24,573 nt of DNA from an uncultured Senegalimassilia sp. (GCA_934661765.1 CAKUJT010000031.1:1-24573); one strand, 5' to 3'; positions 1 through 7,772 are shown, counted from the stretch's first letter. Translations and numbers: made by a program. Notes: a model not told the origin generated them from the letters alone.

Positions 1-889
1 CGCGCAGGCCATCGCCCGTGATGGTGTTGAGGAACTCGTCGCTGCCGCCGTTGAGCATACGCGCCTCCGCGTAGATGGCCGCGGCCTTCTCGATGGTATG
101 CATGAGGCCGAACGCCGTGTCGAAATCGGGGCCGGACACGAACAGGCCGTGCTGCGCCCAGATGGCGGCATCATAGGTTTTCATGAGCTCGCAGGTGGCC
201 TGCGCGATCTCGGAGCCGCCCGGGACCATCCACGGCACGACGCCAACGCCCTTCGGGAACACCACGATGCACTCGGTCATGGCCTTCCACAGCGCGCGCG
301 TGATGGTGCGCGCCTCAAGCGGCATGACGAACGACAGCGCGATGACGTTCTGCGGATGCGCATGGTAGATCACGCGGCACGCGCCGTCGGTGGCGGCCAC
401 GCGGACGCTGTGGTTCATGAAATGCGTGGGGAACTCGCTGGTGGGGACGCCGCCGTCCTTCAGGCCCCACACGATGCGCCATGCATCGCCGGCGTCGTTG
501 ATCTCGACGATGCCCACGTTGGCGGCAGGGTCGAGCTGCACGTTGCGCATGTAGCGACCCGAGCCCGTGGTGGCGAAGAACGCGCCGCGCAAGTTGTCGG
601 CCTGCACACCCATGGAAACCCAGCTGGAGGGGTTGTCGTAGAAGAACGGGCGGCATGCGGCCACCTGCTCGTCGGTCAGGCGGTACGTCAGGTTGCCGCC
701 GTTGCGCTCGTGCCAACCCTGGTCCCAGCCGTCGGTGCACAGGCGCACGAACGCCTTCATGAACGGCTGCTGCTCCACGGCCACGCCCGAGACGGCTCCC
801 TTGGCAACGGTGACGCCCTTGTCGAGCACGCCCTGCGCGGCCTGTGCGCCGCGGCCCAGCACGTCCTGGGCGCTATCCAAAATACCCAT
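1..889 (-). CDS. rhaD: L-rhamnulose-1-phosphate aldolase, RhaD (3' end cut by window edge)
   Basis: Class II zinc aldolase that splits L-rhamnulose-1-phosphate into DHAP and L-lactaldehyde, the last step of the pathway encoded here. 296 codons are visible; roughly 15-25 C-terminal residues lie outside the window. Matches to Escherichia coli RhaD include ERNGGNLT (61-68), TGSGRYMRNVQLDPAAN (108-124), the catalytic Glu in VPTSEFPTHF (Glu152), zinc ligands in YHAHPQN (His176, His178), ECIVVFPKGVG (206-216) and QHG (His247). The ATG at 889 is preceded by AAAGGCAGGAAC, a good ribosome site. Odd: relative to E. coli RhaD (about 274 aa) the protein carries about 33 extra N-terminal residues rich in Gly, Ala and Val that look like an amphipathic helix. 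It is the last visible gene of the pyk-rhaBAD cluster, 108 nt after rhaA. Confidence 0.95.
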   Translation of the reverse strand, partial: MGILDSAQDVLGRGAQAAQGVLDKGVTVAKGAVSGVAVEQQPFMKAFVRLCTDGWDQGWHERNGGNLTYRLTDEQVAACRPFFYDNPSSWVSMGVQADNLRGAFFATTGSGRYMRNVQLDPAANVGIVEINDAGDAWRIVWGLKDGGVPTSEFPTHFMNHSVRVAATDGACRVIYHAHPQNVIALSFVMPLEARTITRALWKAMTECIVVFPKGVGVVPWMVPGGSEIAQATCELMKTYDAAIWAQHGLFVSGPDFDTAFGLMHTIEKAAAIYAEARMLNGGSDEFLNTITGDGLR

Positions 890-997
890 GTTCCTGCCTT
901 TCGATGATGCGCCGGGAACTACGGCGCGGATTGGGCGGACTTGGATGCAGGTCCTCGCCCGCCGCTTGCTTTCACTGAACGTAAGGGAGTCGCTCGC

Positions 998-2257
998 CTA
1001 CGCGCGGCCGGAGAGCACCTCGTCCTCGTAGGCCTTGATGGGAGCCCACAGCCCGCCATCGGTCGGCACGCCCTCGCGACGGCAGTACTCGTCCCACACG
1101 GCGCCGAACGGCATGGTCTTGAACTGCTCGGTGACGATCATCTTCTCGGAGAAGCGATACGAATCCTGCAGCTCCTTGAGGCGCTCAACGGGCTGCAGCA
1201 GCTCGAACAGCAGGCTCTTCTCCATGGCGCGGGTGCCGGTCGCCCAGGCGCCGATGCGGTTGATGGACGCGTCGAAGAAGTCGAGGCCGATGATGACCTT
1301 GTCCCAGCCGCCCGGGCAGCGCACGATCTCGCCGGCGATCTCCTTGATGTTGTCTTCGAACAGCACTACGTGGTCAGAGTCCCAGTGCATGGAGCGGGTG
1401 ACGTGCAGCGGCACGTACGGGAAGAAGAGCAGCAGGCTGGAGAGCTTGTCGGCGATGTTCTCCATGGGGTTGAAGTGGCCGGCGTCGATGAGCACCACGT
1501 GGTTGCCGCCCTTCTTCGCGGCGTAGGACACATAGAACTCCTGGTTGCCGGTGGTGAAGCCCTCCACGCCGATGCCGAAGACCTTCTGCTCCATGGCGTC
1601 GATGACGTGCGGCGTGTCGAAGGAATAGATCTCGTCGAGCGAGTCGCGCAGGCGCTCGCGCATGCCGAAGCGATCGGCCGGATGGTCCTTCAGGCCGTCG
1701 GGGATCCAGAAGTTGTTGAGCACCATGTCGTCAAGCTCCTCGCCGATGCGCTCGGCGATCTTGCGGCACGCGATGCAGTGACGGATCCAGAAGTCGCGCA
1801 CGTCCTTGTCGGGCGAGGAGACCGTCAGGCCCTCCTTGACCATGGGGTGGCTGAACAGCGTGGGGTTGAAGTCGATGCCAAAGCCGTGCTCCTTGGCCCA
1901 TGCCACCCAGGGCTCGAAGTGCTTGTACTCGATCTGATCACGATCGACCCAGGGGTTCTCATCGGTGAAGATGGCGTAGCTTGCATGCAGGTTGATGCGC
2001 TTCTTGCCGGGGATGAGGCTGCACGCCTTCTCGAAGTCGGCCGTCAGCTCCTCGAAGGTGCGGGCGCGGCCCGGGTAGTTGCCCGTGGTCATGATGCCGC
2101 CGGAAGCCGCGTTGTCCTTCTGGTCGAAGCCCATGACGTCGTCGCCTTGCCAGCAGTTGACGGAGATCGCCTTGCCGGCCAGCTTCGCCAGGACCGCCTC
2201 GGTGTCGATGCCCTCGGCGGCGTATGCCTCGCGTGCCAGTTCGTAAGCTGTGCTCAT
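998..2257 (-). CDS. rhaA: L-rhamnose isomerase, RhaA
   Basis: Cytosolic metal-dependent isomerase that converts L-rhamnose to L-rhamnulose, the first step of the pathway. At 419 aa it equals the length of E. coli RhaA and aligns along its whole length: SVNCWQGDDVMGF near residues 32-44, GGIMTTGNYPGRARTFEEL, RDQIEYKHFEPWVAWAKEHG, GIDFNPTLFSHP, FGIGVEGFTTGNQEFYVSYA, the metal-site strand LIDAGHFNP, the WDSDHVV metal/substrate motif and GLDFFDASINRI. The ATG at 2257 has GGAGC about five bases upstream. It lies 102 nt after rhaB, a spacer containing a strong hairpin, and 108 nt before rhaD. Nothing suggests decay. Confidence 0.98.
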   Translation of the reverse strand: MSTAYELAREAYAAEGIDTEAVLAKLAGKAISVNCWQGDDVMGFDQKDNAASGGIMTTGNYPGRARTFEELTADFEKACSLIPGKKRINLHASYAIFTDENPWVDRDQIEYKHFEPWVAWAKEHGFGIDFNPTLFSHPMVKEGLTVSSPDKDVRDFWIRHCIACRKIAERIGEELDDMVLNNFWIPDGLKDHPADRFGMRERLRDSLDEIYSFDTPHVIDAMEQKVFGIGVEGFTTGNQEFYVSYAAKKGGNHVVLIDAGHFNPMENIADKLSSLLLFFPYVPLHVTRSMHWDSDHVVLFEDNIKEIAGEIVRCPGGWDKVIIGLDFFDASINRIGAWATGTRAMEKSLLFELLQPVERLKELQDSYRFSEKMIVTEQFKTMPFGAVWDEYCRREGVPTDGGLWAPIKAYEDEVLSGRA

Positions 2258-2322
2258 ATGCGCTCCTATCTTGGATGAATGGCTATGTTCAAGCCGCGAT
2301 GCGGCGGTGAACCGATTCGGAT

Positions 2323-2352
2323 GCGCAGGGCCGACGCGCGGCGGCCCTGCGC
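2323..2352 (-). other. Intercistronic hairpin between rhaB and rhaA
   Basis: A perfect 11-bp inverted repeat, GCGCAGGGCCG at 2323-2333 and its complement at 2342-2352, with an 8-nt loop, starts seven bases after the rhaB stop codon in the transcribed direction. There is no T-tract after it, so it is not a typical intrinsic terminator. It may protect the 3' end of the upstream message or lower readthrough into rhaA and rhaD (inference). Confidence 0.6.
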
Positions 2353-2359
2353 GTACGGG

Positions 2360-3838
2360 TTATTCGGGCTGGTATTCCACCACGTCGAACGAACGGCGGA
2401 TGGCCTCTCGCGCCTCATCGAGGCCGGCGAACACGCCGTCGCCGATCATCTGCACCATAAGGTTGCCCAGGCTGGTGCCCTCGATGGGGCCGGCGAACAC
2501 GGGGATGCCGCATGCGCGGGCCGTCAGCTCGTTGAGGTAGGTGTCCTGGCATCCGCCGCCGACGATGTTGATGGAGGTGTACGTGCGGCCGGTCAGCGCC
2601 GACAGCTCGTTGATGGAATCGGCGTAGCAGCCGGTCAGGCTCTCGTATACGCAGCGCATCAACTCGCCGACGGTGTCCGGCACGGGCTGGCCCGTCTCAC
2701 GGCATGCGGCCTTGATCTCCTCGATCATGGACGCAGGCGCCAGGAAGCGATCGTCGTTGACGTTGACGTGCGAGACGGGGGCGTCGGGATGCAGCTGCTG
2801 CTCGGCGCGCGCGGCATCCGCCAGCTCTCCGAAGCCGATCTCCTTGGCGGCGCGCTTGAGCTGGGCGCCCTTGCCGGCGACGTAGCTGACGCCGTTGAGC
2901 TCGCGGCGGATGGACTGGATCATCCACAGACCCATGATGTTCTTCAGGAAGCGGAAGCGCTTCAAGTAGCCGCCCTCGTTCGTGAAGTTCTGATACCTGC
3001 TGGCATCGGAGGTGATGGGGCCCTCATGCTCCACGCCGAGCAGGCTCCACGTGCCGCTTGAGAGGTAGACGGCCTGCGCATCGCGCGCGGGCACCGCCAG
3101 AAACGCCGAGCCCGTGTCGTGCGTGGCGGGCAGCATCACGCGGGCATCGAAGCCCACGCGCTGCTGCACCTCGGGCGTAAGTCCGCCCACCACCGTGCCG
3201 GGCATGGCGATTTCGCCGAACAGGCGCGCGGGAGCCTCCGCCGCCTCAAGCGCGAACGCATCCCACGTGCAGGTGCGGGCGTTGACGAGGTTCGTGGTGG
3301 TGGCGTTGGTGTATTCGTTGACCATGTTGCCCGTGAGCAGGTAGTTCAGGTATTCGGGCACCATGAGGAAGCGGTCGGCCGCCTCAAGCTCCTCGGGATG
3401 CTCGCGCGAGAGCGCCGCAAGCTGATAGATCGTGTTGAACGCCTGGCGTTGGATGCCCGTGACGCGATAGAGCCTCTCCAGGCCGATGCCCGCATCGACA
3501 TCGGCAGCGACATCGTTGGTGCGCGCATCGCGATACGCCACCGCGTCGCCGACGAGCCGGCCCTGCGCATCGACCAAGACGAAGTCCACGCCCCAGGTGT
3601 CGATGCCGATCGTCTCGGGGATCTTACCGGCTTCGCGGCATTTTTCCAGGCCGATCAGGATGTTCTCCCAGATCATGTCGATGTCCCAGCAATCGTGCCC
3701 ACGGCGGCGCACCTGCACGTTGTCGAAGCGGTGCACCTCCTCGAGCTCGATCACGCCGTTTTCGTTCACGCTACCGAGCACGTGGCGCCCGCTCGACGCC
3801 CCGATGTCGATGGCAAGGTAGTAACGCTGCTGCGGCAT
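2360..3838 (-). CDS. rhaB: Rhamnulokinase, RhaB
   Basis: FGGY-family carbohydrate kinase that phosphorylates L-rhamnulose at O-1 with ATP, the second step of the pathway. 492 aa, close to the E. coli enzyme (about 489). Visible family signatures are the N-terminal phosphate loop YLAIDIGASSGRHVLGS (residues 7-23), GIDTWGVDFVLVD, the catalytic-Asp strand ATHDTGSAFLAVPA, the second phosphate motif YLSSGTWSLLGVE, and the C-terminal adenosine motif NIVGGGCQDTYLNELTA followed by GPIEGTSLGNL. The start ATG shares its A with the TAA stop of pyruvate kinase (TAATG, one-base overlap), which implies translational coupling. The pyk 3' end supplies GGGAGGGAAG as the ribosome site. Confidence 0.97.
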   Translation of the reverse strand: MPQQRYYLAIDIGASSGRHVLGSVNENGVIELEEVHRFDNVQVRRRGHDCWDIDMIWENILIGLEKCREAGKIPETIGIDTWGVDFVLVDAQGRLVGDAVAYRDARTNDVAADVDAGIGLERLYRVTGIQRQAFNTIYQLAALSREHPEELEAADRFLMVPEYLNYLLTGNMVNEYTNATTTNLVNARTCTWDAFALEAAEAPARLFGEIAMPGTVVGGLTPEVQQRVGFDARVMLPATHDTGSAFLAVPARDAQAVYLSSGTWSLLGVEHEGPITSDASRYQNFTNEGGYLKRFRFLKNIMGLWMIQSIRRELNGVSYVAGKGAQLKRAAKEIGFGELADAARAEQQLHPDAPVSHVNVNDDRFLAPASMIEEIKAACRETGQPVPDTVGELMRCVYESLTGCYADSINELSALTGRTYTSINIVGGGCQDTYLNELTARACGIPVFAGPIEGTSLGNLMVQMIGDGVFAGLDEAREAIRRSFDVVEYQPE

Positions 3839-5325
3839 TACTTCCCTCCCTTTTGTTTGGTTGTATCGTTTTCCCGGATCTGCACCACGTACATGACGTT
3901 GGTAGCTGCGACGGACTCCGCGCCGTCGGGGCCCTTGGACACCACAGGGCTGGTCGAACGATCGCCTGCGGTGAACACGGCGACGTCACCCGGACGCAAA
4001 AAGCCTTTGGACACCACGGCATCGCGCGCATTGTCCACAACGCTGCGCATATCGCCCTGCACATCGCCGAGCATGGGCACGACGCCCCAATGAATCTGCT
4101 GCTGGCGCATCACGCGCTCCGACGGCGTGACCGCGTAAATGGGGACGCGCGGGCGCAGGTTGGACACCAGGCGCACGGTGCGGCCCGACATGGTGGGCGC
4201 CACGATGCAGGCGGCGTTGACGGTTTCGGCCGTTTGCACGGCGGCAAGGCCCACCGCCAGCGCCACGCGCGCGGCAACGCGCGTTCGATCGGGGAAGCGC
4301 TCGTCGAACAAGTACGGTTCGCTGGCCTCGGCGACGCGGGCCATCATCTGCACGGCGGGAACCGGGTACTGGCCGCACGCCGTTTCGCCCGACAGCATGA
4401 CCGCATCGGTGCCGTCGTAGATAGCGTTTGCCACATCCCCCACCTCAGCACGCGTGGGACGCGGGTTGCGGATCATGGAATCGAGCATCTGCGTTGCCGT
4501 AATGACGGGCTTCGACGCGCGATTGCAGGCGCGGATGATCTCCTTCTGGATGTGCGGCACCTTATAGGCCGGGACCTCCACGCCCAAATCGCCGCGGGCG
4601 ATCATGATGCCGTCGGACGCCTCTATGATCTCGTTGATGTTCTCGACGGCCTCGTGGCATTCGATTTTCGAGAGGAACATGATGTCGGCGCCGCCGTGCT
4701 CGTTCAAAAACGCGCGCATCTCGCGCACGCCCGCGGCATCGCGAATGAAGGACGCGGCGACGAAGTCGACGCCTTGTTCGATGCCGAACAGCAGGTCGGC
4801 GCGATCTTGGTCGGTCATGACCGGCAGAGGCAGCGACGTGCCGGGAAGGTTCATGGATTTGCGCTCGCCGAGCATGCCGGAATTTTGCACGGTGCAATGG
4901 ATATCGCCGCCCTCGACGCTATCGACGGCAAGCTCGATAAGCCCGTCGTCGACGAGGATGACCGTACCGGGCAAAACGACATCGGCCAGGCCCTTGCAGG
5001 TTTGGCTGACCACGCGATCGCTGCCTTCGACCGCCGCCTCGGTGAACGTGAACGAGTTGCCCGCCATAAGCTGCACCGGCTTATGGCCCGCCAGCTCGCC
5101 CGTGCGGATCTCCGGACCCTTCGTATCGAGCAAGATGGCGCAGGGGCTGTCCATTTCGCGGCGAACCTTGCGCAAACGGTCCATGCGAGCGCGCTGCTCA
5201 TCATGCGAGCCGTGCGAGAAATTGAAACGGGCGATATCCATGCCCGCGTTGATCAGGCCTTTGAGCGTCGACTCGCTGTCGACGGACGGGCCAAGGGTGC
5301 ACACGATCTTCGTTCGCTTTGCCAT
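3838..5325 (-). CDS. pyk: Pyruvate kinase heading the rhamnose operon
   Basis: Converts phosphoenolpyruvate and ADP to pyruvate and ATP, the last step of glycolysis. 495 aa. Signatures: TKIVCTLGPS (5-14), MDIARFNFSHGSH (29-41), LLDTKGPEIRTG (65-76), the catalytic-lysine strand MFLSKIECHEAVENI, the active-site loop IMIARGDLGVEVP, and TATQMLDSMIRNPRPTRAE, the substrate and metal loop; the C-terminal allosteric-type domain follows, ending in a Lys-rich tail. The start ATG at 5325 has AAGGTGG six bases upstream. A TATAGT hexamer at 5369-5374 could be a -10 element but no -35 match stands before it. The stop codon overlaps the rhaB start, so the enzyme is made together with rhamnose catabolic enzymes. 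Whether another pyk exists in the genome cannot be seen here. Confidence 0.97.
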   Translation of the reverse strand: MAKRTKIVCTLGPSVDSESTLKGLINAGMDIARFNFSHGSHDEQRARMDRLRKVRREMDSPCAILLDTKGPEIRTGELAGHKPVQLMAGNSFTFTEAAVEGSDRVVSQTCKGLADVVLPGTVILVDDGLIELAVDSVEGGDIHCTVQNSGMLGERKSMNLPGTSLPLPVMTDQDRADLLFGIEQGVDFVAASFIRDAAGVREMRAFLNEHGGADIMFLSKIECHEAVENINEIIEASDGIMIARGDLGVEVPAYKVPHIQKEIIRACNRASKPVITATQMLDSMIRNPRPTRAEVGDVANAIYDGTDAVMLSGETACGQYPVPAVQMMARVAEASEPYLFDERFPDRTRVAARVALAVGLAAVQTAETVNAACIVAPTMSGRTVRLVSNLRPRVPIYAVTPSERVMRQQQIHWGVVPMLGDVQGDMRSVVDNARDAVVSKGFLRPGDVAVFTAGDRSTSPVVSKGPDGAESVAATNVMYVVQIRENDTTKQKGGK

Positions 5326-5498
5326 GCAGCCACCTTACCGTTGCGGTTCTCGTCTCATATATTCGAAAACTATACCGCTAAACGGCTGCAATTCATCGGC
5401 AATCGGAAAACCCCACTTTTGCGCTAGACTCACTGCAAAATTCCAGCGGAAAGGCAGCAAGCATCCTGCGAACGCCACATCGCCGACAACGCTGTCCG

Positions 5499-5705
5499 CT
5501 ACAGCAATTCCCCGCCATATAAAGGCTCGAGCACGGATTCCCGCTGGTTCTCGAACGGGTCGTGGGCGCTTCCGGACCATGCCACCTCGCCTTGCTGCAA
5601 GCATACGACGTTATCAGCGATACGGCGCGCCTGCGCTAGGTCACTAGAAAGCAAGCCCCCATTTCCCGTGTCCGAAAGATGAGGGGTAATGCGGGAAAGC
5701 GCGCA
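5499..5705 (-). pseudogene. Relic of an ABC-transporter ATP-binding protein (C-terminal end only)
   Basis: A frame of 68 codons ending in TAG at 5499 reads, in part, SSDLAQARRIADNVVCLQQG, followed by EVAWSGSAHDPF and a short tail. This is the D/H-loop and C-terminal strand of ABC ATPases, normally (S/T)HDLxxAxxIADRIxxLxxGxxxxxG. The H-loop histidine is missing (SSD instead of SHD). Walker A, Walker B and the LSGGQ signature are absent, and an in-frame TGA lies at 5706-5708. No plausible start with a ribosome site is present. I read it as a gene remnant left by deletion. The rest of the spacer down to the pyk start (5326-5498) shows nothing recognisable. Confidence 0.65.
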
Positions 5706-5733
5706 TCAGGCAGACACGCCCGATGAGACGAAA

Positions 5734-5765
5734 ACGGGCCCGCAGCATCACCGCTGCGGGCCCGT
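5734..5765 (-). terminator. Intrinsic terminator after the superoxide reductase gene
   Basis: A perfect 13-bp stem (ACGGGCCCGCAGC and its complement) with a 6-nt loop lies 25 bases past the stop codon at 5791 and is followed on the minus strand by TTTTCGTCT. Confidence 0.9.
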
Positions 5766-5790
5766 CCTGTTCTCACGTTGCTCCCAGGTC

Positions 5791-6171
5791 TTAGATCTCC
5801 TTGACCCACAGGCCGTGGAGGTTGCAGTACTCGTATGCCTTCACCGGCGCATCGCCCGCGGCCAGGGCGAAGGTTGCCTCAGGGGCATCCTGGGCGGTAA
5901 GCGGGGCGATCTGGTAGCCCTTCTCGGTGACGAGCACGATGAACGTGATCAGATGCTCGGGCGTCATGGGATGAGCCACCTCGCCCACCTTCACGTGAAC
6001 CGTGGAGCCGTCGATGACGACCTGCGGCACGTGCTTCTCCATCGCGGCGTCGGTGTCGTTGGCACGGAGCTCGACCATCTGCTCACCGCAGCAGGACATG
6101 GGCACGCCCTGGTCGAACGGCTTGATGGCCACGTTGCCGCAATGCATGCACTTGAAGAATTTGACGTCCAT
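5791..6171 (-). CDS. dfx: Desulfoferrodoxin-type superoxide reductase
   Basis: Reduces superoxide to hydrogen peroxide without making O2, an oxygen defence typical of anaerobes; cytosolic. 126 aa, the usual length of two-iron desulfoferrodoxin. The N-terminal desulforedoxin domain has the four cysteines of the FeCys4 centre (Cys8, Cys11, Cys27, Cys28). The catalytic Fe(His)4Cys centre is complete: His47 in the EKHVP motif with Glu45-Lys46, His67 and His73 in HPMTPEH, and Cys116 and His119 in CNLHG. The ATG at 6171 has GAGAGGGG just upstream. It lies 147 nt after lgt and appears to have its own promoter (-10 TATACT at 6223-6228) and its own terminator, so it is probably monocistronic. Confidence 0.96.
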   Translation of the reverse strand: MDVKFFKCMHCGNVAIKPFDQGVPMSCCGEQMVELRANDTDAAMEKHVPQVVIDGSTVHVKVGEVAHPMTPEHLITFIVLVTEKGYQIAPLTAQDAPEATFALAAGDAPVKAYEYCNLHGLWVKEI

Positions 6172-6191
6172 GGTAAACCCCTCTCAGGTTT

Positions 6192-6228
6192 CAACGGCAA
6201 CCCCCGTGGTGCCGTTGCTCTCAGTATA
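6192..6228 (-). promoter_or_regulatory. Candidate -10 element and 5'-end hairpin of the superoxide reductase mRNA
   Basis: TATACT (5 of 6 to consensus) occupies 6223-6228 on the minus strand; no good -35 hexamer is seen. A start about seven bases on (near 6216) would put a 7-bp hairpin (CAACGGC/GCCGTTG, 6192-6198 with 6211-6217) at the extreme 5' end of the message. Confidence 0.4.
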
Positions 6229-6318
6229 GAAACGCCTTGCGTGCGCGGAGGGCGCGCGGGTAGATGTTCGCCAACCCGTTACGCTTCCGCAGCCCGTCTG
6301 TTGCGTATCTATATGATA

Positions 6319-7149
6319 CTAACCTTGTACCATTTCTGGAAGCCCCTTTTGCGGTTTCTTGACGCGAACGGCATAAACAAGGGCACACGCCCCCGCCACC
6401 ATGAGCGGCACGCTGAGGACCTGGCCCATGGTCAACCACCCTCCCCACAGGTAGCCGATCTGCGCATCGGGCTGGCGAACGAACTCGATAAGGAAGCGGA
6501 ACAGGCCGTAGCCAACCAGGAACACGCCCAAAAACGTCCCCTGCGGACGCGGCGGCTGCTTGCGCGACAAGGCGTACAGCACGCAGAACAGCACGATGCC
6601 CTCGAGCAGCGCCTCGTAGAGCTGCGAGGGATGACGAGGCATCGCACCCGCCGTGCCGCCGAACACCACGCCCCACGGCAAGCTGGTGGGCGCGCCCCAC
6701 AACTCGCCGTTCACGAAGTTGGCGCAGCGGCCGAAGAACAGGCCGATGGGGGCCGCGATGCAGCCCATATCCGCAAGCGTGAGATACGGGATGCCGGTGA
6801 AGCGCGCCGCGACGAGACCCGAGAGCAGCGCGCCGATAAGGCCCCCGTGAAAGCTCATGCCGCCATGGTTGAACGCCAAGATCTCGGCAGGATGGGAGAA
6901 ATAGTAGCCGTCGCCGTACACGAGCACGTAGCCCAAGCGTCCTCCCAAGATCACGCCTATGATGGCGCACAGCACCACGGTGAGCAGGCTGTCCGCATCC
7001 ACCCGCACCTTCCAGCGCTTCGCCACCTGCCACAGCACGAGCGCCGCGCACACGAAGCCGGCGACATAGGCGATACCGTACCAGCGCACAACAAAAGGCC
7101 CGATGGAGAACGCCACCGGGTCGAGCATGCGATATATCTCGTTTAACAT
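6319..7149 (-). CDS. lgt: Prolipoprotein diacylglyceryl transferase, Lgt
   Basis: Polytopic membrane enzyme that transfers a diacylglyceryl group from phosphatidylglycerol to the lipobox cysteine of prolipoproteins. 276 aa, normal for the family. Hallmarks: FVVRWYGIAYVAGF (19-32) in the first membrane helix, GGRLGYVLVY (69-78), FNHGGMSFHGGLIG (93-106) containing the essential His101, and the Lgt signature GRCANFVNGELWG (140-152) with Arg141. RHPSQLYEALLEG and GYGLFRFLIEFVRQPD complete the family pattern. About seven hydrophobic helices are visible. The ATG at 7149 has GGAG ten bases upstream. It follows the zinc-ribbon gene by 45 nt and may be the last gene of the NFU cluster. Confidence 0.97.
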   Translation of the reverse strand: MLNEIYRMLDPVAFSIGPFVVRWYGIAYVAGFVCAALVLWQVAKRWKVRVDADSLLTVVLCAIIGVILGGRLGYVLVYGDGYYFSHPAEILAFNHGGMSFHGGLIGALLSGLVAARFTGIPYLTLADMGCIAAPIGLFFGRCANFVNGELWGAPTSLPWGVVFGGTAGAMPRHPSQLYEALLEGIVLFCVLYALSRKQPPRPQGTFLGVFLVGYGLFRFLIEFVRQPDAQIGYLWGGWLTMGQVLSVPLMVAGACALVYAVRVKKPQKGLPEMVQG

Positions 7150-7194
7150 GGGAAAAGCTCCGTTCCATAGCAGTCGAACGGAGAAAAGGATACC

Positions 7195-7419
7195 TTAGTT
7201 CAAGCCCCCTGCGCCCACCTGTTGAGCGCTTGCCCTAACCTCTTCACGAAGCGGGCCGGGGATGGTGCGCAACAGCTGAACCTGCGCGCCGCATTTGGGG
7301 CAATCTAGCGTGAACAAGGCCGTTTCGGGCCCCAATACCATGATGGCGCGGTATCGCGCCATATCGAACGTGCCGCACCCGCAGCTAGGGCATGCGGCAT
7401 GTATGTTCACGGCCTCCAC
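7195..7419 (-). CDS. Small zinc-ribbon protein, function unknown
   Basis: About 74 aa. The core is two CxxC knuckles, CPSCGCGTF and CPKCGAQV, separated by about 30 residues, a two-pair zinc-ribbon layout; the tail is short and polar. I place the start at GTG 7419 because AGGGG stands eight bases upstream. A GTG at 7410 is an alternative but its GGAGG is only two bases away. The longer open frame running up to 7647 is Arg/Pro-rich noise overlapping the neighbouring gene. It lies 11 nt after the Cys-rich protein gene, so the two are surely cotranscribed. No enzyme motif is recognised; a redox, metal or adaptor role is conceivable from the neighbourhood (inference). Confidence 0.65.
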   Translation of the reverse strand: MEAVNIHAACPSCGCGTFDMARYRAIMVLGPETALFTLDCPKCGAQVQLLRTIPGPLREEVRASAQQVGAGGLN

Positions 7420-7430
7420 TGAAACAGCCC

Positions 7431-7727
7431 CTAGAGCAAGAACCTGTTCGGGTTGCCCTGACGGGTGGGGCCTTCGTCTGCGCGATCGGCCGTGCTCGGC
7501 CCATGCTCCAAGAAGAACTCGCAGAAACGGCAGATCTCCTTTGCCGCCGCGTCGAAATCGCGGCTGGGGTTGAGCAACTTGCCGAAATCGGTGCACACCA
7601 CGTGGGTGGGACGGAAGCAGGCGGCGAAGTGGCAATCTGCGGGGCACGGTTCGCCGGGAATGTTATGCGGGCATCGACCGTTCATCTCGGCATCCTCGTA
7701 GCAACCGCGCAACTCCCAACACTTCAT
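7431..7727 (-). CDS. Cysteine-rich protein with CWE-type N-terminal motif, function unknown
   Basis: 98 aa with nine cysteines (positions 3, 9, 19, 28, 32, 37, 45, 66, 69). It begins MKCWELRGC, like the CWE_C cysteine motif that recurs in anaerobe redox, sensor and chemotaxis proteins, followed by CPHNIPGEPCPADCHFAAC and a second cluster ICRFCEFF. The C-terminal 25 residues are polar and probably disordered. Such spacing suggests a metal or Fe-S binding module, but no known cluster family can be named with certainty. The ATG at 7727 is preceded by GCGGAAGGC, a good ribosome site. It lies 45 nt after the NFU gene and 11 nt before the zinc-ribbon gene. Confidence 0.75.
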   Translation of the reverse strand: MKCWELRGCYEDAEMNGRCPHNIPGEPCPADCHFAACFRPTHVVCTDFGKLLNPSRDFDAAAKEICRFCEFFLEHGPSTADRADEGPTRQGNPNRFLL

Positions 7728-7772
7728 GCCTTCCGCTTCCCTTCTCCGCCTGCTTACCTGATGTTTACCTGC

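Noticed and set aside
5369..5391. Promoter for the pyk-rha operon from TTGCAG and TATAGT
   Set aside because: The spacer between the two hexamers is only 11 bases, too short for a sigma-70 promoter.
3853..5427. A 524-codon open frame antisense to pyk
   Set aside because: Antisense shadow of a clear pyruvate kinase with no recognisable fold or ribosome site; the same holds for the long antisense frames at 98-907, 941-2278, 3119-4093 and 13332-15236.
5335..5604. An 89-codon minus-strand frame in the spacer before pyk
   Set aside because: It overlaps the ABC relic in a different frame, shows no family features and runs through the pyk leader.
7420..7647. Upstream extension of the zinc-ribbon frame
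   Set aside because: It overlaps the Cys-rich gene in another frame, is Arg/Pro-rich and lacks a ribosome site; the GTG at 7419 with AGGGG is a better start.
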